NCBI GenBank assembly: GCA_910592205.1
Contig: CAJVPJ010000830.1
Coordinates: 1-15,884 of the forward strand
DNA: 15,884 nucleotides
From: Paraglomus occultum
Lineage: Eukaryota > Glomeromycota > Glomeromycetes > Paraglomerales > Paraglomeraceae
Direction of reading: 5' to 3'
The notes beneath the pieces were generated by a model. The model did not search any database, was not told the DNA's origin, and was given only the letters and a program-made list of their open reading frames with translations. Shown in pieces: positions 1 through 9,484 of this stretch. Within the stretch, counting starts at the first letter, position 1, and every line of letters begins with the position of its first letter. Position numbers and translations under genes: made by a program.

Positions 1-1
1 A

Positions 2-2823
2 TCAGATGGTAACAATATAATAGGTTTATGGCTAGATGGAAATGAGGAGAAAAGTCGACGACAACTTCTTATCGGAAAAGGTTCTATACAAATATGGAAG
101 CGTCTTCCAGATGGCTATCGTTTATTATTATACATATATGCCTTTAAAATCAAAGCAAAGCCGAGGGAGGTCACTATCACCGTTTACAAAAATGGGTTCG
201 ATCTCAAAATCGAGCTTGATGATGATGACTTGCTAATCAAATGGCCAGTTGATCCTAGTAAAAGTGTTATAGATGCATGTAAAGCCCTTGAATGGTTGGA
301 TGAGGAGAAGGACAAAAACTATGGACAATTCGAGAGACGCGTATTGTTCGACGAAATCAAACATCAAGTTACCAATATTGTTCGCATTTTTATTAAATAC
401 CATCCCGATGAATGGAGGCTACTCGAAGTGCGACACGACTTGATGAAGTCTTTAATCATTGGAGGATGTTCTCGCCTGACACAAGACTTGGTTAGAGTTA
501 GTGATGATGAAAACAATGAAGATGAAAAGGATCGTCTTGCGTTACACATTCCGCGAAAATACTCATGGCACAATGATAACGGAACACTGAAAGAGAAGAA
601 GACTGATATAATGGTAGCCATCGAGAAAAGGGACAAGTTGACCGAGAACTTTCTCGCGTACTATGCTCATCATGCCAAAGACCATTATAGTTGGATGCAT
701 ACAATGGGACAAGCGTTATTGGCGTTATCCGAGTCATCTAAAAGAAGCAGTGAGTATTGAAACAAAATATTAGTCGATTAAATCTGGTACTACATTTATC
801 ACCAAGTTTTTCTTACTATTTACCTTTTTATTAGACCTGGATATTAATAGAAAGAGATTGTTTGCTCATCCGACGTTCGCCGGAGATATATCACATGGTC
901 ATAAACATTTTCCTGCATCTTACACAACCAATTTTCGATTGTTACCAGAGATTAACTATAACTTGCGGTCATTAATATTAACGGAAGATGATATAATGTT
1001 GATTGCAAATCTGAGACAGACCTATATGATAGTCAAGGGCACGCTAAGGTTCAAGTTGTGGGTTCGTCAATTGAAACGACGGCTTCGGAACGTTAAGCTT
1101 GGGATGATAGTAAAAGTTATGCTTACCCCCTTCTCATTTGCTTTGAAAATGATCGAACATGCAGTTGACAGAGTTTCGTCGCGGTAAGCATGAAATATGT
1201 TCCATTGAGGATGAGGTGGCAACTTGAGGATTTTGGTAACCTTAAAAACGCACCCACATATTAGCCATTGTTTTAATGGTTTCACGTGATTTTTCGTTTA
1301 GGGTTCATGAGATACGTCGTTTTCCAGTGCCAGTTGACGTCGACGTCGTCGTTAGGATTCTAAGAAATGCTGTGGCTGAAGGGGGTAGTGAAATATTTTC
1401 CGAACATCCGTTTTTTACTGGCCTTATCAATAATGCATGGGAGGAGACATCTCATTTCTATTTCGTCTTTTTGATTCTGTTTTTTTCTTATTTGATAGCC
1501 TTTGATATATTTATATGGGAATTCATTCATCAAAACAACAGTCATTATGCTTTAGTTATATACCTCTTTGTAATTGGGACATATTATGCATTGTTTGAAT
1601 TGAATGAACTGCGGTATCATAAACGAAAAAGCAGGACATTCTACAAAATAGTCAACGTTATTCTTCCTATAATAACAACTGCAGTCTTGACATCCAGAGC
1701 AACGCGTGATGACAATGGGGCATGGGGATTTAGCCAGACAGAAATAGGTAGAGGTATTATCTTCCTTATTTCCATTAGCACATTCATCATGTGGTTCCAA
1801 TTACTGATGCTTCTAAGACTATTTGAAGGTGAGACATGATTTTTCGATTTTCGAGTATTTTTGCGTAATATACTTAAACATTATTGCTGCCTGCAAATAC
1901 GTCACAGCTATTGGTACTTATGTGTTCATTATCAGAGACAATCTTGCGTATTTTACCGTTCTTGGTGTCATTGTTTATACTCGTTGTAGCATTCGGACAT
2001 GCCATGTAAGTAGTTATTATACTATTTCTTGAAAGAGTCATATAAAATACTAAATCCCGCGTTTCACACCAAAGGTACGTGCTTTTGCATGATCCAACAC
2101 AAATTGGTCTGTCACCAAATCTCCTACAACTCGGTGTCAACATGACAACTCCTGATGGCGGCGTCGAACACACTAATTATACAGTATATCAAAATTACAA
2201 TCCACAAGATGTGTCTGACAATAGTTTTGCAAGTTTCTGGACTTCTGTGTTATCCTCTTATAATTGGATGAACGGGAGATGGGATAATGTGGACTGGAAT
2301 TACTATCCAGTTACAATTTTCACCGTCATTGCAAGCTTGCTTCTAGTTATTATTATGTTAAATATCCTTATTGCCATCATGGGCGATGTATATGACGATG
2401 CCAAGGTATTCGGGAAACGAGAATTCCTGAGATTGCGGGCAAGATTCGTGCTATATGCAGAGTAGGTGATATTTGTTAGTAAAATCGCTTATTTGAATAT
2501 TTATCGTTATGAGCTGACATTCTATTCACAATGTTATCAGCGACTTTGGTAACATGTTGTGGAGTGCGCTGTTTCGCTCATATAAGTCATCGTCGCGCTT
2601 TGAAGAAGTCGTAAAGAAAAATCCTCGATATATGTATGTTCTTGGTAATCGTCGACAATTCGAACAGTGGGTTGAGGAAAGGGGAATATTTCGAGAATTC
2701 ACCAAGCCGCAAGACGTTCAAGAAAAGCTAACTGACCACAGTTGCTTTAACTTGGAGGATAATGATCACTGGAACGCTTTTACATTCGAAAACTCGGACC
2801 GTTACAGAAATATTCTTAATTGA
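2..2823 (+). CDS. TRP-like ion transport domain protein, six exons, 5' partial
   Basis: Likely a plasma- or organelle-membrane cation channel. Exons by splice consensus and phase: 2-749, 835-1183, 1302-1828, 1936-2005 (or from 1908, see findings), 2075-2461, 2541-2823; about 787 residues in the window, with the start outside it. The first exon is soluble and ends a beta-rich region (LLIGKGSIQIWKR), as expected for the propeller-like N-terminus of these fungal proteins. Exon 3 carries S1-S4 (FYFVFLILFFSYLIAFDIF, YALVIYLFVIGTYYALFEL, a helix around ILPIITTAVL, GIIFLISISTFIMWFQLLML). Exon 4 carries S5 (PFLVSLFILVVAFGHAM). Exon 5 holds the pore loop (FASFWTSVLSSYNWMNG) and S6 ending LNILIAIMGDVYDDAK, the TRP/ion_trans signature. 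Exon 6 is a cytosolic tail. Exon 4 carries a probable one-base frameshift, so the gene may be impaired. Family assignment is confident; ion selectivity and exact subfamily are not. Confidence 0.85.
1829..1935 (+). other. Intron 3 of the channel gene with two possible acceptors
   Basis: The donor is GTGAGA at 1829. Two acceptors fit phase 1: CACAG at 1907, which keeps the conserved-looking residues AIGTYVFIIRD but then runs out of frame, and ATCAG at 1935, which enters the frame of ILRILPFLVSLF directly. Using 1935 makes the whole downstream CDS open; using 1907 needs a one-base correction near 1940. The other introns of this gene are 750-834, 1184-1301, 2006-2074 (with a TACTAA branch site near 2049) and 2462-2540. 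Confidence 0.6.
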
Positions 2824-3561
2824 TTCTGATTTCACATTTAATATACAGCGACAGAATCACTTCATCAGGTTCAAATCCAGCGAACGGCAACCGAAAATAA
2901 AAGCGGAGACGTTATCAACTATCAAATAGGGTTAAGAAAGGTTATTTGATGCGAGAATCTGCAGAACAGCTTAATATCGGTTTTGTAATTATGATTGTTA
3001 ATCAATTATTTAAAGACCCTATCGAGTTATCATCATGCCGGTACCCTTTGACAGATATCCCATTTCTAAGACTTTTTTAATAGAAAACAAGACTAGAGAA
3101 TTCTTTTTTGAACCCACAGACAAATAGTACATTCTGATGAAACTACATTCCGAAATACTAGATTTCGAGACATTCTTTTTTTATGTATGTTTGTATCGAA
3201 TTTGACCCATATAATAGCGATAATTATGGACTGGACGAGGCTACTTTTTCTGATGAAACTACATCCCCCAATATTCCGAAACACGGCAAAAGTAAAGTCA
3301 GAGAAAATTACCCATTCTAAAGTTAGGCGTGCTCTTAATGAGCTGATTTACGTAACCGAAAATCTTGTCGATAATGCAAGCACATTACCCGATTAGAACT
3401 CAAAAAAATCGGGCAAGATTAATAGTCCTTCCTCTTATCATGCGTAAGTAAAAATGTCGCCTTTTTTTCGCGCAGTTTAAAAACTTTTACATAAACAAGT
3501 CTTTATTTGGTTGATGTACATATTTATGGCATAAGTTTTGGTATTACATACCTTATTTATA
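2824..3561. other. Intergenic stretch between convergent genes, with coding-like scraps
   Basis: This separates the channel gene (+) from the F-box gene (-); the two are convergent. It contains short open frames in three + frames: 3035-3127 (30 codons from ATG), 3112-3396 (open without an early ATG; first ATG at 3187) and 3183-3320 (45 codons from ATG). A 17-bp direct repeat, TTCTGATGAAACTACAT, occurs at 3132-3148 and 3248-3264. None of the frames is recognisable. They may be scraps of a decayed gene or chance. An AATAAA on the minus strand (3507-3502) lies 55 bp past the F-box stop and could serve as its poly(A) signal. Confidence 0.4.
2896..2901 (+). terminator. Possible poly(A) signal of the channel gene
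   Basis: AATAAA lies 73 bp after the TGA stop at 2821-2823, a normal distance for a fungal polyadenylation signal. No other support is visible. Confidence 0.35.
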
Positions 3562-4743
3562 TTAGTAAAGTGGCAAATCAAAAGTCATGCCTTGTTGCAG
3601 GACGTTTCTCCGACTCGCAAATGATTGCAGAGCTTCGAAATGGCTACAACGAATTAACTTAACTTCTTTTAATTTTGTTAATTTTTGTTGCGCTTCTAAC
3701 GTTTGCACAGCCTGCTCACTGATATTCTTGCATTCTTTGAACACCATTGTCTCCAAGTTTGAACATTGGGCAAGAGGACATAATGACAGGACATTACTGA
3801 AATCCGTATGTTCAATTTCAATGTGTTCTAGAGTACGAGAGATACTGGATAATGCGTTAAGAAGTTTTGTAGGGTCAACGCTCACGACGCTACTCCAGGT
3901 AAGAGAACGCAATTTTTTTTGAGCAGTTATTAGTCTCAAGGCTGCCTTTATCTCGTCTGTTTCGGGAGCTCCGTCGAAGTTGAAATAGTCAATCTCTAGT
4001 GTGGTCTAGGATGAGAATTTGGTGTAGGCGATTTTAATTGATGCCGATAACAATAATCAATAAATACCCGTTCTCTTTTATAAACACATCCCAGTACTTA
4101 CAATTTTTGTGCAAACATCAGCTAGTCGGTTTATAAAACTGGTACTATCGAATGCAGCTCTAATCACAAATACCTGCAGATTTTCAATCCAATTACTGGA
4201 ATCAAATATTACTTCGTAATTTCTCGCCCATAATCGGTTAATGTGAAGCCCGGCTATCTCCAACTTATTCAAGCCGCTATTGTTATGCGTGTTAAAAAAT
4301 TCAAGTAGAGCGCGCACGATTGCTCTCTTTTTCTTTGGCGTGTTGCTGTCAGGCAGGTTTTCTCCGAGCCATCTATCGACGAAACAGAACAGCATTTCCA
4401 GTAATATGGATTTTACGTATATGCCATAGGATGTCAGCAAAGGTCCTGTAGGAAGTAATTCGTAAATTCCCAGGTCTCGCCTAGTCTCTGCCGGTAAGCA
4501 TCTTAATAGAATTTCCAGGGTCGACAAGGTAAAGCCGTTTTCGAAAATAGTACTCCACAAAATTCGCATGCTCAGATTAAACCAATTTTTATTTACAAGA
4601 GCTGTGTTCATAAGGGCCTTCCGTCGAGGAACTCGGATGACGGTGTATTCATTTTCACACAAATGATCATTTATGATCATCTCTAAGACTTCGAAGGGAA
4701 GCGCGGCGGCTAAATTTTGTGGGGGATGAGTAGGTGATGGCAT
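3562..4743 (-). CDS. F-box protein with leucine-rich repeat-like C-terminus, two exons
   Basis: Predicted substrate adaptor of an SCF-type E3 ubiquitin ligase. Exon 1 is 4743-4102, the intron 4101-4006 (GTAAGT donor, CCTAG acceptor, phase 0) and exon 2 4005-3562; 361 residues in total. The F-box spans about residues 12-60, with LPFEVLEMIINDHL at its start and ALVNKNWFNLSMRILW at its end, the pattern seen in the large F-box families of arbuscular mycorrhizal fungi. The rest has LRR-like strands such as LEHIEIEHTDF, NLETMVFKECKNI and LKEVKLIRCSHF, which would bind the substrate. The ATG at 4743 was chosen because the F-box follows at once. In-frame ATGs at 4785 and 4896 would add a lysine-rich extension read through a poly-A run (T-tract at 4850-4860) and look like leader. 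The protein is somewhat short for the family. The substrate is unknown. Confidence 0.85.
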
Positions 4744-4775
4744 TGTAAGGTAATGATGAGGGGAATGTATGGGGA

Positions 4776-4793
4776 CCCTTTGCATGCAAAGGG
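4776..4793. promoter_or_regulatory. 18-bp perfect palindrome in the F-box gene leader/promoter
   Basis: CCCTTTGCATGCAAAGGG is fully self-complementary and begins 33 bp upstream of the chosen F-box ATG (4743). It contains TTTGCAT and ATGCAAA as overlapping half-sites. It could bind a dimeric factor or form a hairpin in the 5' leader. That it is regulatory is inference; the palindrome itself is exact. Confidence 0.4.
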
Positions 4794-5557
4794 AATTTGG
4801 ACTAAGCAGAGGATGTTTGAATTGCCTGGTACTAGTACGGGGACAGAGTCTTTTTTTTTTCCAGCTAATCCAAAGCGATATTAATATTGTAATCATGCTT
4901 ATAAATACTTAGCGAAGATGAGATCTTTGATTGATAACTTTCCCTGAATTGAGTTTGACTCCATGTGATTGTGGGCTGTGTGCATTGAACGAGATTATGG
5001 TATTAGATTGCTTTAGCAATAGACGCATTAAAATATGAATATGAGGCTTAATTGATGTAAGTTCAAGTAATAATAATAGTAACAAACACCCTTGCTAAAA
5101 AAATAATCAGTAACGAGACCACCATGGTATTGAAAACGAATGTACTGGTTTTTTAGTTTAGCTGTCAAAATCTAAAGTCGATAATAATAACAGACCCTGA
5201 TTATCGAGGTTCGTGGGAACCAACAGAACCTTAAAAACTCGAATCACATGTGTTAGTGTGCCTAATAAGATCATAAACTGGTACCATATGATTACGAAAT
5301 TGGTAACTTTGGGGCTATGATTCTATTTCTGATATAATTATACTTGGAATTATACCAATACAGTATAAAGTTTCTGTATCACAAGCATCAGATTAGGGGT
5401 TGGTGGCAGGGTTTCAGATGCGATTCAAGTTTACTATTACGGGTAAAACCTACATATGACATGCATGCTGCAACAAAACCTGACAAAAGCGAGAATTGAG
5501 AAGGTTCCATGTAACACTGCTTTTTAGCGTTAATTGTTCTTATTATTATCCCTTGCG
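4794..5557. other. Upstream region of the F-box gene, no gene seen
   Basis: AT-rich DNA with no open frame of interest on either strand and no recognisable RNA gene. It holds an 11-T tract (4850-4860) and the presumed promoter of the minus-strand F-box gene. Confidence 0.5.
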
Positions 5558-5866
5558 ATGTCAGTTATAACGCTACATAATCAACATGTGTCATATGAAA
5601 ATAAGATGAATGGACACATCACTGGCTGGCAAATTTTTTCCGTTCACTCAAACTGTCCCGAAAAGAGATTGACTATTGTGGGGTTCGACACCGCTGGCGA
5701 GCATATTATTTATTTAAATTTGTCGGTGTTTGTGTACAGTTTCATGACCAAAGGTTGCCCAAAAGACCAGAACAGACTTTGTGTTTACAGCAACGTTCAC
5801 ATAAAACAACACATTCCGTATCCCTTTTCTGGTCGTGCGGACAATCTACAATTGACAACATTTTGA
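5558..5866 (+). CDS. Candidate small protein, unrecognised
   Basis: An ATG-started frame of 102 codons (MSVITLHNQHVSYENK...). The product has several cysteines (NCPEK, KGCPKD, LCVYSN) and a hydrophobic patch (HIIYLNLSVFVYSF). I do not recognise it. Support is only the length in an AT-rich context and a balanced amino-acid composition. No clear promoter, intron or poly(A) signal goes with it. It overlaps, antisense, the 3' end of another weak candidate frame (6072-5797 minus), so at most one is likely to be real. It may be chance. Confidence 0.25.
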   Translation: MSVITLHNQHVSYENKMNGHITGWQIFSVHSNCPEKRLTIVGFDTAGEHIIYLNLSVFVYSFMTKGCPKDQNRLCVYSNVHIKQHIPYPFSGRADNLQLTTF

Positions 5867-6072
5867 AGCCACGCCTGAGAACCATAACAATCGTTGTTGA
5901 TCATATGCTTTTTGCCGTACTGAATTACCGAACACTTATTTTCTAGCCAGAGTAACGTGATGTATGAAACTGCCACTGCTGCTAAGCTCAAGATAAATAT
6001 GCAAATTAACGTTTCTTGAGTCTGCCATGTTTGTTTATTATTACGGTCGACTGCTTTTAATTTCGTTTTTCC
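5797..6072 (-). CDS. Candidate single-pass membrane protein fragment, unrecognised
   Basis: A frame open over 91 codons without an early ATG, so it would need an upstream exon or a sequence correction. A basic/polar stretch (KAVDRNNKQTWQTQ) is followed by a 22-residue hydrophobic segment (LICIFILSLAAVAVSYITLLWL) and then a cysteine-containing tail with five Cys (KCSV, NDCYG, VNCRL, GMCCF). That is the layout of a type II or signal-anchored protein. Immediately upstream, in another frame, lies a basic stretch from ATG (MKESDMRTSNVRKSKLRKNE, about 6120-6061), which would suit a cytosolic N-terminus if joined. Family unknown; it may be a decayed gene. Confidence 0.2.
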   Translation of the reverse strand, partial: GKTKLKAVDRNNKQTWQTQETLICIFILSLAAVAVSYITLLWLENKCSVIQYGKKHMINNDCYGSQAWLQNVVNCRLSARPEKGYGMCCFM

Positions 6073-6075
6073 TTA

Positions 6076-8543
6076 ATTTGGATTTTCGAACGTTTGATGT
6101 TCGCATATCAGATTCCTTCATTTTATTCGTTAATTCGATGCGTACACTGTAATAATCAATTGTATTTTGTAGAAAGCAGATTTAATTCGCCTTTGATCCA
6201 TTACTCCCTATACGTAATAATTCAACATTAATCTGGACACGCTTGATAAAATTCTGTCGTTCAAATTATCAAACGGCATCAAAAGAACGATACCGCTAAA
6301 AACGTTCAACTCATAAGACTATATAGCAAAGTTCCATGTTATCGTAGATTGGTATGAACAGCTCTTTAGAAAAATATTCATATTCAAACGAAATTTAATG
6401 ATTCGGTTGTGCTGTTCAAATATCAAACGATGATTGACATTAAGAGAGTAGTAAGGTTTTAACCGAAACGTAGTGCAACTCAAATGTCTTTGTTTTACAT
6501 GTTGCACAAGTTTAACCTAAATTTTTCATGTAACGTAAAAGTCAGGGGTATGCAGGTATGCATGCATTCCTATGATAAATTGTAAGAAACTACAAAAGTT
6601 TTGGTCGACGAAAATTTATGCTATATCATACATCGCATTCATGCCTCCAAGAAAGATTATGTAATCTTTATCGAACACTGCACGTTTTTACCATCGATGA
6701 AATGCCTGCGTGTTCGTAATCAACATTGGCAAATTCCAACAGGTTCACAACCTTTTGGTGCTCAACCTTCCCTATAGTCACACAGGCGTGACCAGGAAAA
6801 ACTGGAAAGTGTTATGAATGATTATGTAATTAAATTATCATTTCAACTCTCGCTCTACGGAATATCTTGAAAGAAAAAAATTAAACCCGACAAAAAAATT
6901 GTTAGATTTTGTAAATATTATTGATGGTGAGTCTTGACAATGGTAATAACAATAAAATTTTTAGAACAAATGTCAATTTTCATTGATGCTTAACAACAAA
7001 TTTTCTATGAAACGTATTAAACAGTTTGCTAGTGTGTTGTGCTTTATTTTTGGATGTTATCTGATATATTCACAAACATCATATTTATTATTGTGAAGTT
7101 AATGTGATAATTTTAAAAACAACAATCATGCAATTGTACATGGCATACCAACATTAGATTATGAATATTACACTAGTGACAAAGCCTTAAAAATTGGGGT
7201 GACCGTGATTATCACATGTAAGAGAGATAAACTACCATGAGAATAACCAGCCTGTGACTCTATGGGAGGTTTACGACTGTATAAGATTGTACGGGATTCG
7301 TGTTTCCAGATTCCTTCATTTTGTTGCTTATGTTGTACATCTTGAAATGACCTTTAAAATGACACAAACTTAGACCGTATCAGTAGCATTATCGCAGTAG
7401 CTTGAACGCAATTGTCTGGGAATATGGTTGGCGATCAGATAGCGAGAGCATGTAAAAGTACTCGCATGTTGAAGCGGACGCGAGGCATTGGTGACGCACC
7501 CACATGATCGTGCGTTAAGTCACGAAACCGCCCTTTTTTCTAGTTTTCGGTCTTGGTACAGCATGCACTGCCACAATTATGGTTATTGCATAACCATGGC
7601 CTATATACTATAAGCAAATTAGACCACTTGTGGCTAGAATTCTAGTTTGTGCACTAGTGCGGAAGAATTGAGGTTTATTCGTCGGTTAAACAGTTGCTAT
7701 AATTAGATTTATTATTCAATTATTGAATTGACATGCCATGCCATAGACGAACCGATATATGGACTGTTGTGAATATAATATAGAAGCTGTTGAGAACAGA
7801 CGCAACAGTTTTTCTCCCATTATCGTGTAACCCTATATATGGATAGCAGTTCGGTTGACTCAAAAATTCGCAAAGCCGAGATTTTGATGTCAACCCCCAC
7901 GCGGTACGGATTCTTAGTAGAATGACATTCCTGATAACACGCATTGTTCAAACTTGTTATTAATTTCTACTTATTCGGGCTTTTAATGATTGAATTAATT
8001 TATTATCGGTCATGACACAATAATTTTAATATTCCACAATTATAATATAATTCGTCGATTTCATTAATTATCGCACATGTTATTCCAGGTCCCATTGGAC
8101 AACTTATGTCTTATTTCAAAACCGACATCCTCTCGAGTTCGTCCTATTCTAAGAGAACCGAATCAACAATACACAAAATTGATTACAACCTAAACGTTGA
8201 GCGTACACCGCAGCAAATCAAATTGGTGTGAAGAGCAAAAACTCTTGTTATGCAAAGTTCATTTGTTCGGAAAAGAATTGAAGTTGTAAAGAAGCTATAG
8301 CGGACGGGAGAGAATCAACATCTGCAATCGCTGTTCGCATCGAACGTTCAAGTATGCGGCCTATCGTAATCTTTAATAGCTGGTTCGATTTGTTATATAA
8401 TAGATATAAATATTATGATACACTAGTTGTTATTATAGTAGTTCCATTATATATCGCTTGCTGATTCACGCTTTCTGTATTCTAATATTCTCTATCCGTA
8501 TGTATAATGCTTGACTTGATGCTTCCCGTTGTAATGTTCTCTA
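6076..8543. other. Long intergenic region, no convincing gene
   Basis: About 2.5 kb of AT-rich DNA. No recognisable protein domain, tRNA or rRNA is seen. Minor items: a short frame at 8106-8231 (+, 41 codons from ATG, MSYFKTDILSSSSYSKRTES...) with an acceptor-like TTATTCCAG just upstream; a 74-codon minus frame 7944-7720 without recognisable content; a CpG-rich patch around 7429-7530; and a near-perfect dyad, ATGGTTAT-TGC-ATAACCAT, at 7579-7597. Confidence 0.5.
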
Positions 8544-9389
8544 TCAATAGACACTATAAACTCTTCCAACACCTTTGCACGCTGGACATAATTGCGTTCC
8601 GAATAGCGGCATTTTTATGTTACCTGGACCTATAACATGGAACGTATAGACAATCGTTAGAACGGGGGCAAACGATGCAAATTCCCAGTTTACGTTAACG
8701 CATAGAATGTCTCTAAATGTAAACGCAAACTAACTAGACAATACATCGGTTCGATATGACGTGTTCATCGCCAATGAAAACATATTATTTGAATCATTCG
8801 GTCCTTCCTTCCTCCTTTCTTTCCTTTCTCCCTTCCTTATTCATATATACATAGACATACCTCTACACACCGGACATAGTCTTCCACCCAGTTGGGGATT
8901 GCCAGGCTGAGAATATTGAATATATCCTCTGCCTGCTCCTGCTCCGGGAGCCGCTTGAGTGATTGCCGGACGGGCATAACTTTGTGCTGGATAATGACTT
9001 ACCGCTGCAGGAGTGCTAAATCTAGACCAGCAATCTCTACATGCTTTTCCAGGTTTTTTAAATCCTGTGTTCTTGCACTTATAACAATAATGTCCATGGG
9101 GATATGTAAGCGTATGAGTATTTGGATATCCCGAGGACGAGACGACTGTATATGTTGTTTGTGTGGGTTGGTTATAATACATAGGTTGCGGGGGCCTCAT
9201 TCCTTGTGGATGCGGAGGTCGATATGTAGGTTGTTGATATGTGCCTTCTGCCCACGGCCGTGAAGGGCCAAACGCAACAGACTGTTCTCCCGCATTGGGA
9301 CTTGGTGTATATGGAGGAGGAGACTCTTCCGTCAATATGTCTTGTATTGCCATGTTATTTAATGGTCGTGTGTTCGAGGTCTCTGACAT
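8544..9389 (-). CDS. HUA1: HUA1-like proline-rich zinc-finger protein, two exons
   Basis: Cytoplasmic protein related to yeast Hua1, which has a type I J-protein-like zinc finger and has been linked to actin-patch assembly. Exon 1 is 9389-8861, the intron 8860-8630 (GTATGT donor, TTATAG acceptor) and exon 2 8629-8544; 204 residues, close to the ~198 of the yeast protein. Residues 24-27 are PPPY, a PY motif for WW domains such as those of Rsp5-type ubiquitin ligases. Residues 35-90 are rich in P, Q and Y. Zinc-binding pairs: C102/C105 (HYCYKCKNTGFKKPGK) with C117/C120 (CRDCWSRF), then C172/C175 (GGRLCPVCRG) with C191/C194 (LCPACKGVGR). The last pair is supplied only by exon 2; read unspliced, the frame stops after CRGMSMYI. 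The ATG at 9389 gives MSETSNTRPL. Family assignment is strong; function in this fungus is inferred. Confidence 0.85.
8630..8860 (-). other. 231-bp HUA1 intron with polypurine tract
   Basis: At 231 bp this is two to three times the length of the other introns in the window. Just after the donor, the transcript strand carries a GGAAGG/GAAAGG-rich polypurine run (about 8840-8802). Splicing joins CRG to PGNIKMPLFG in phase 1 and restores the fourth CxxC motif. Confidence 0.75.
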
Positions 9390-9476
9390 TGTCAATGGAG
9401 CAGTTGCGGTAAAAGTGGCTGTTACTATTACTATTACTGGTCATTATTATTTATTACTATTAATATTATTAAGCTC

Positions 9477-9484
9477 TCACGTGA
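9477..9484. promoter_or_regulatory. TCACGTGA E-box upstream of HUA1
   Basis: A perfect 8-bp palindrome with a CACGTG core, the site type bound by bHLH factors of the Cbf1/Pho4/USF class. It lies about 90 bp upstream of the HUA1 ATG, beyond an ATT-rich simple-sequence stretch (9422-9470). Motif match only. Confidence 0.35.

Noticed and set aside
36-236. ATG-started frame at the left edge
   Set aside because: A different frame is open from base 2 and reads directly into the channel gene with family-like sequence.
2868-2880. GGTTCAAATCC, similar to a tRNA T-loop (B box)
   Set aside because: The flanking bases do not pair as a T-stem and no acceptor, D- or anticodon arm can be drawn upstream.
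3587-3922. Long plus-strand frame opposite F-box exon 2
   Set aside because: It mirrors the LRR-coding exon, whose protein and splice sites are convincing on the minus strand.
7720-7944. Minus-strand frame of 74 codons from ATG
   Set aside because: No domain, no membrane or signal segment of note, and no conserved-looking composition; within chance for this length of intergenic DNA.
8802-8840. CCTTCCTTT-type tract as a separate microsatellite locus
   Set aside because: It lies inside the HUA1 intron and is described there; not counted as an independent element.
8892-9263. Plus-strand frame of 123 codons with many cysteines
   Set aside because: It is the antisense of the HUA1 coding exon; the cysteines are by-products of Pro/Gly/Thr codons on the other strand.
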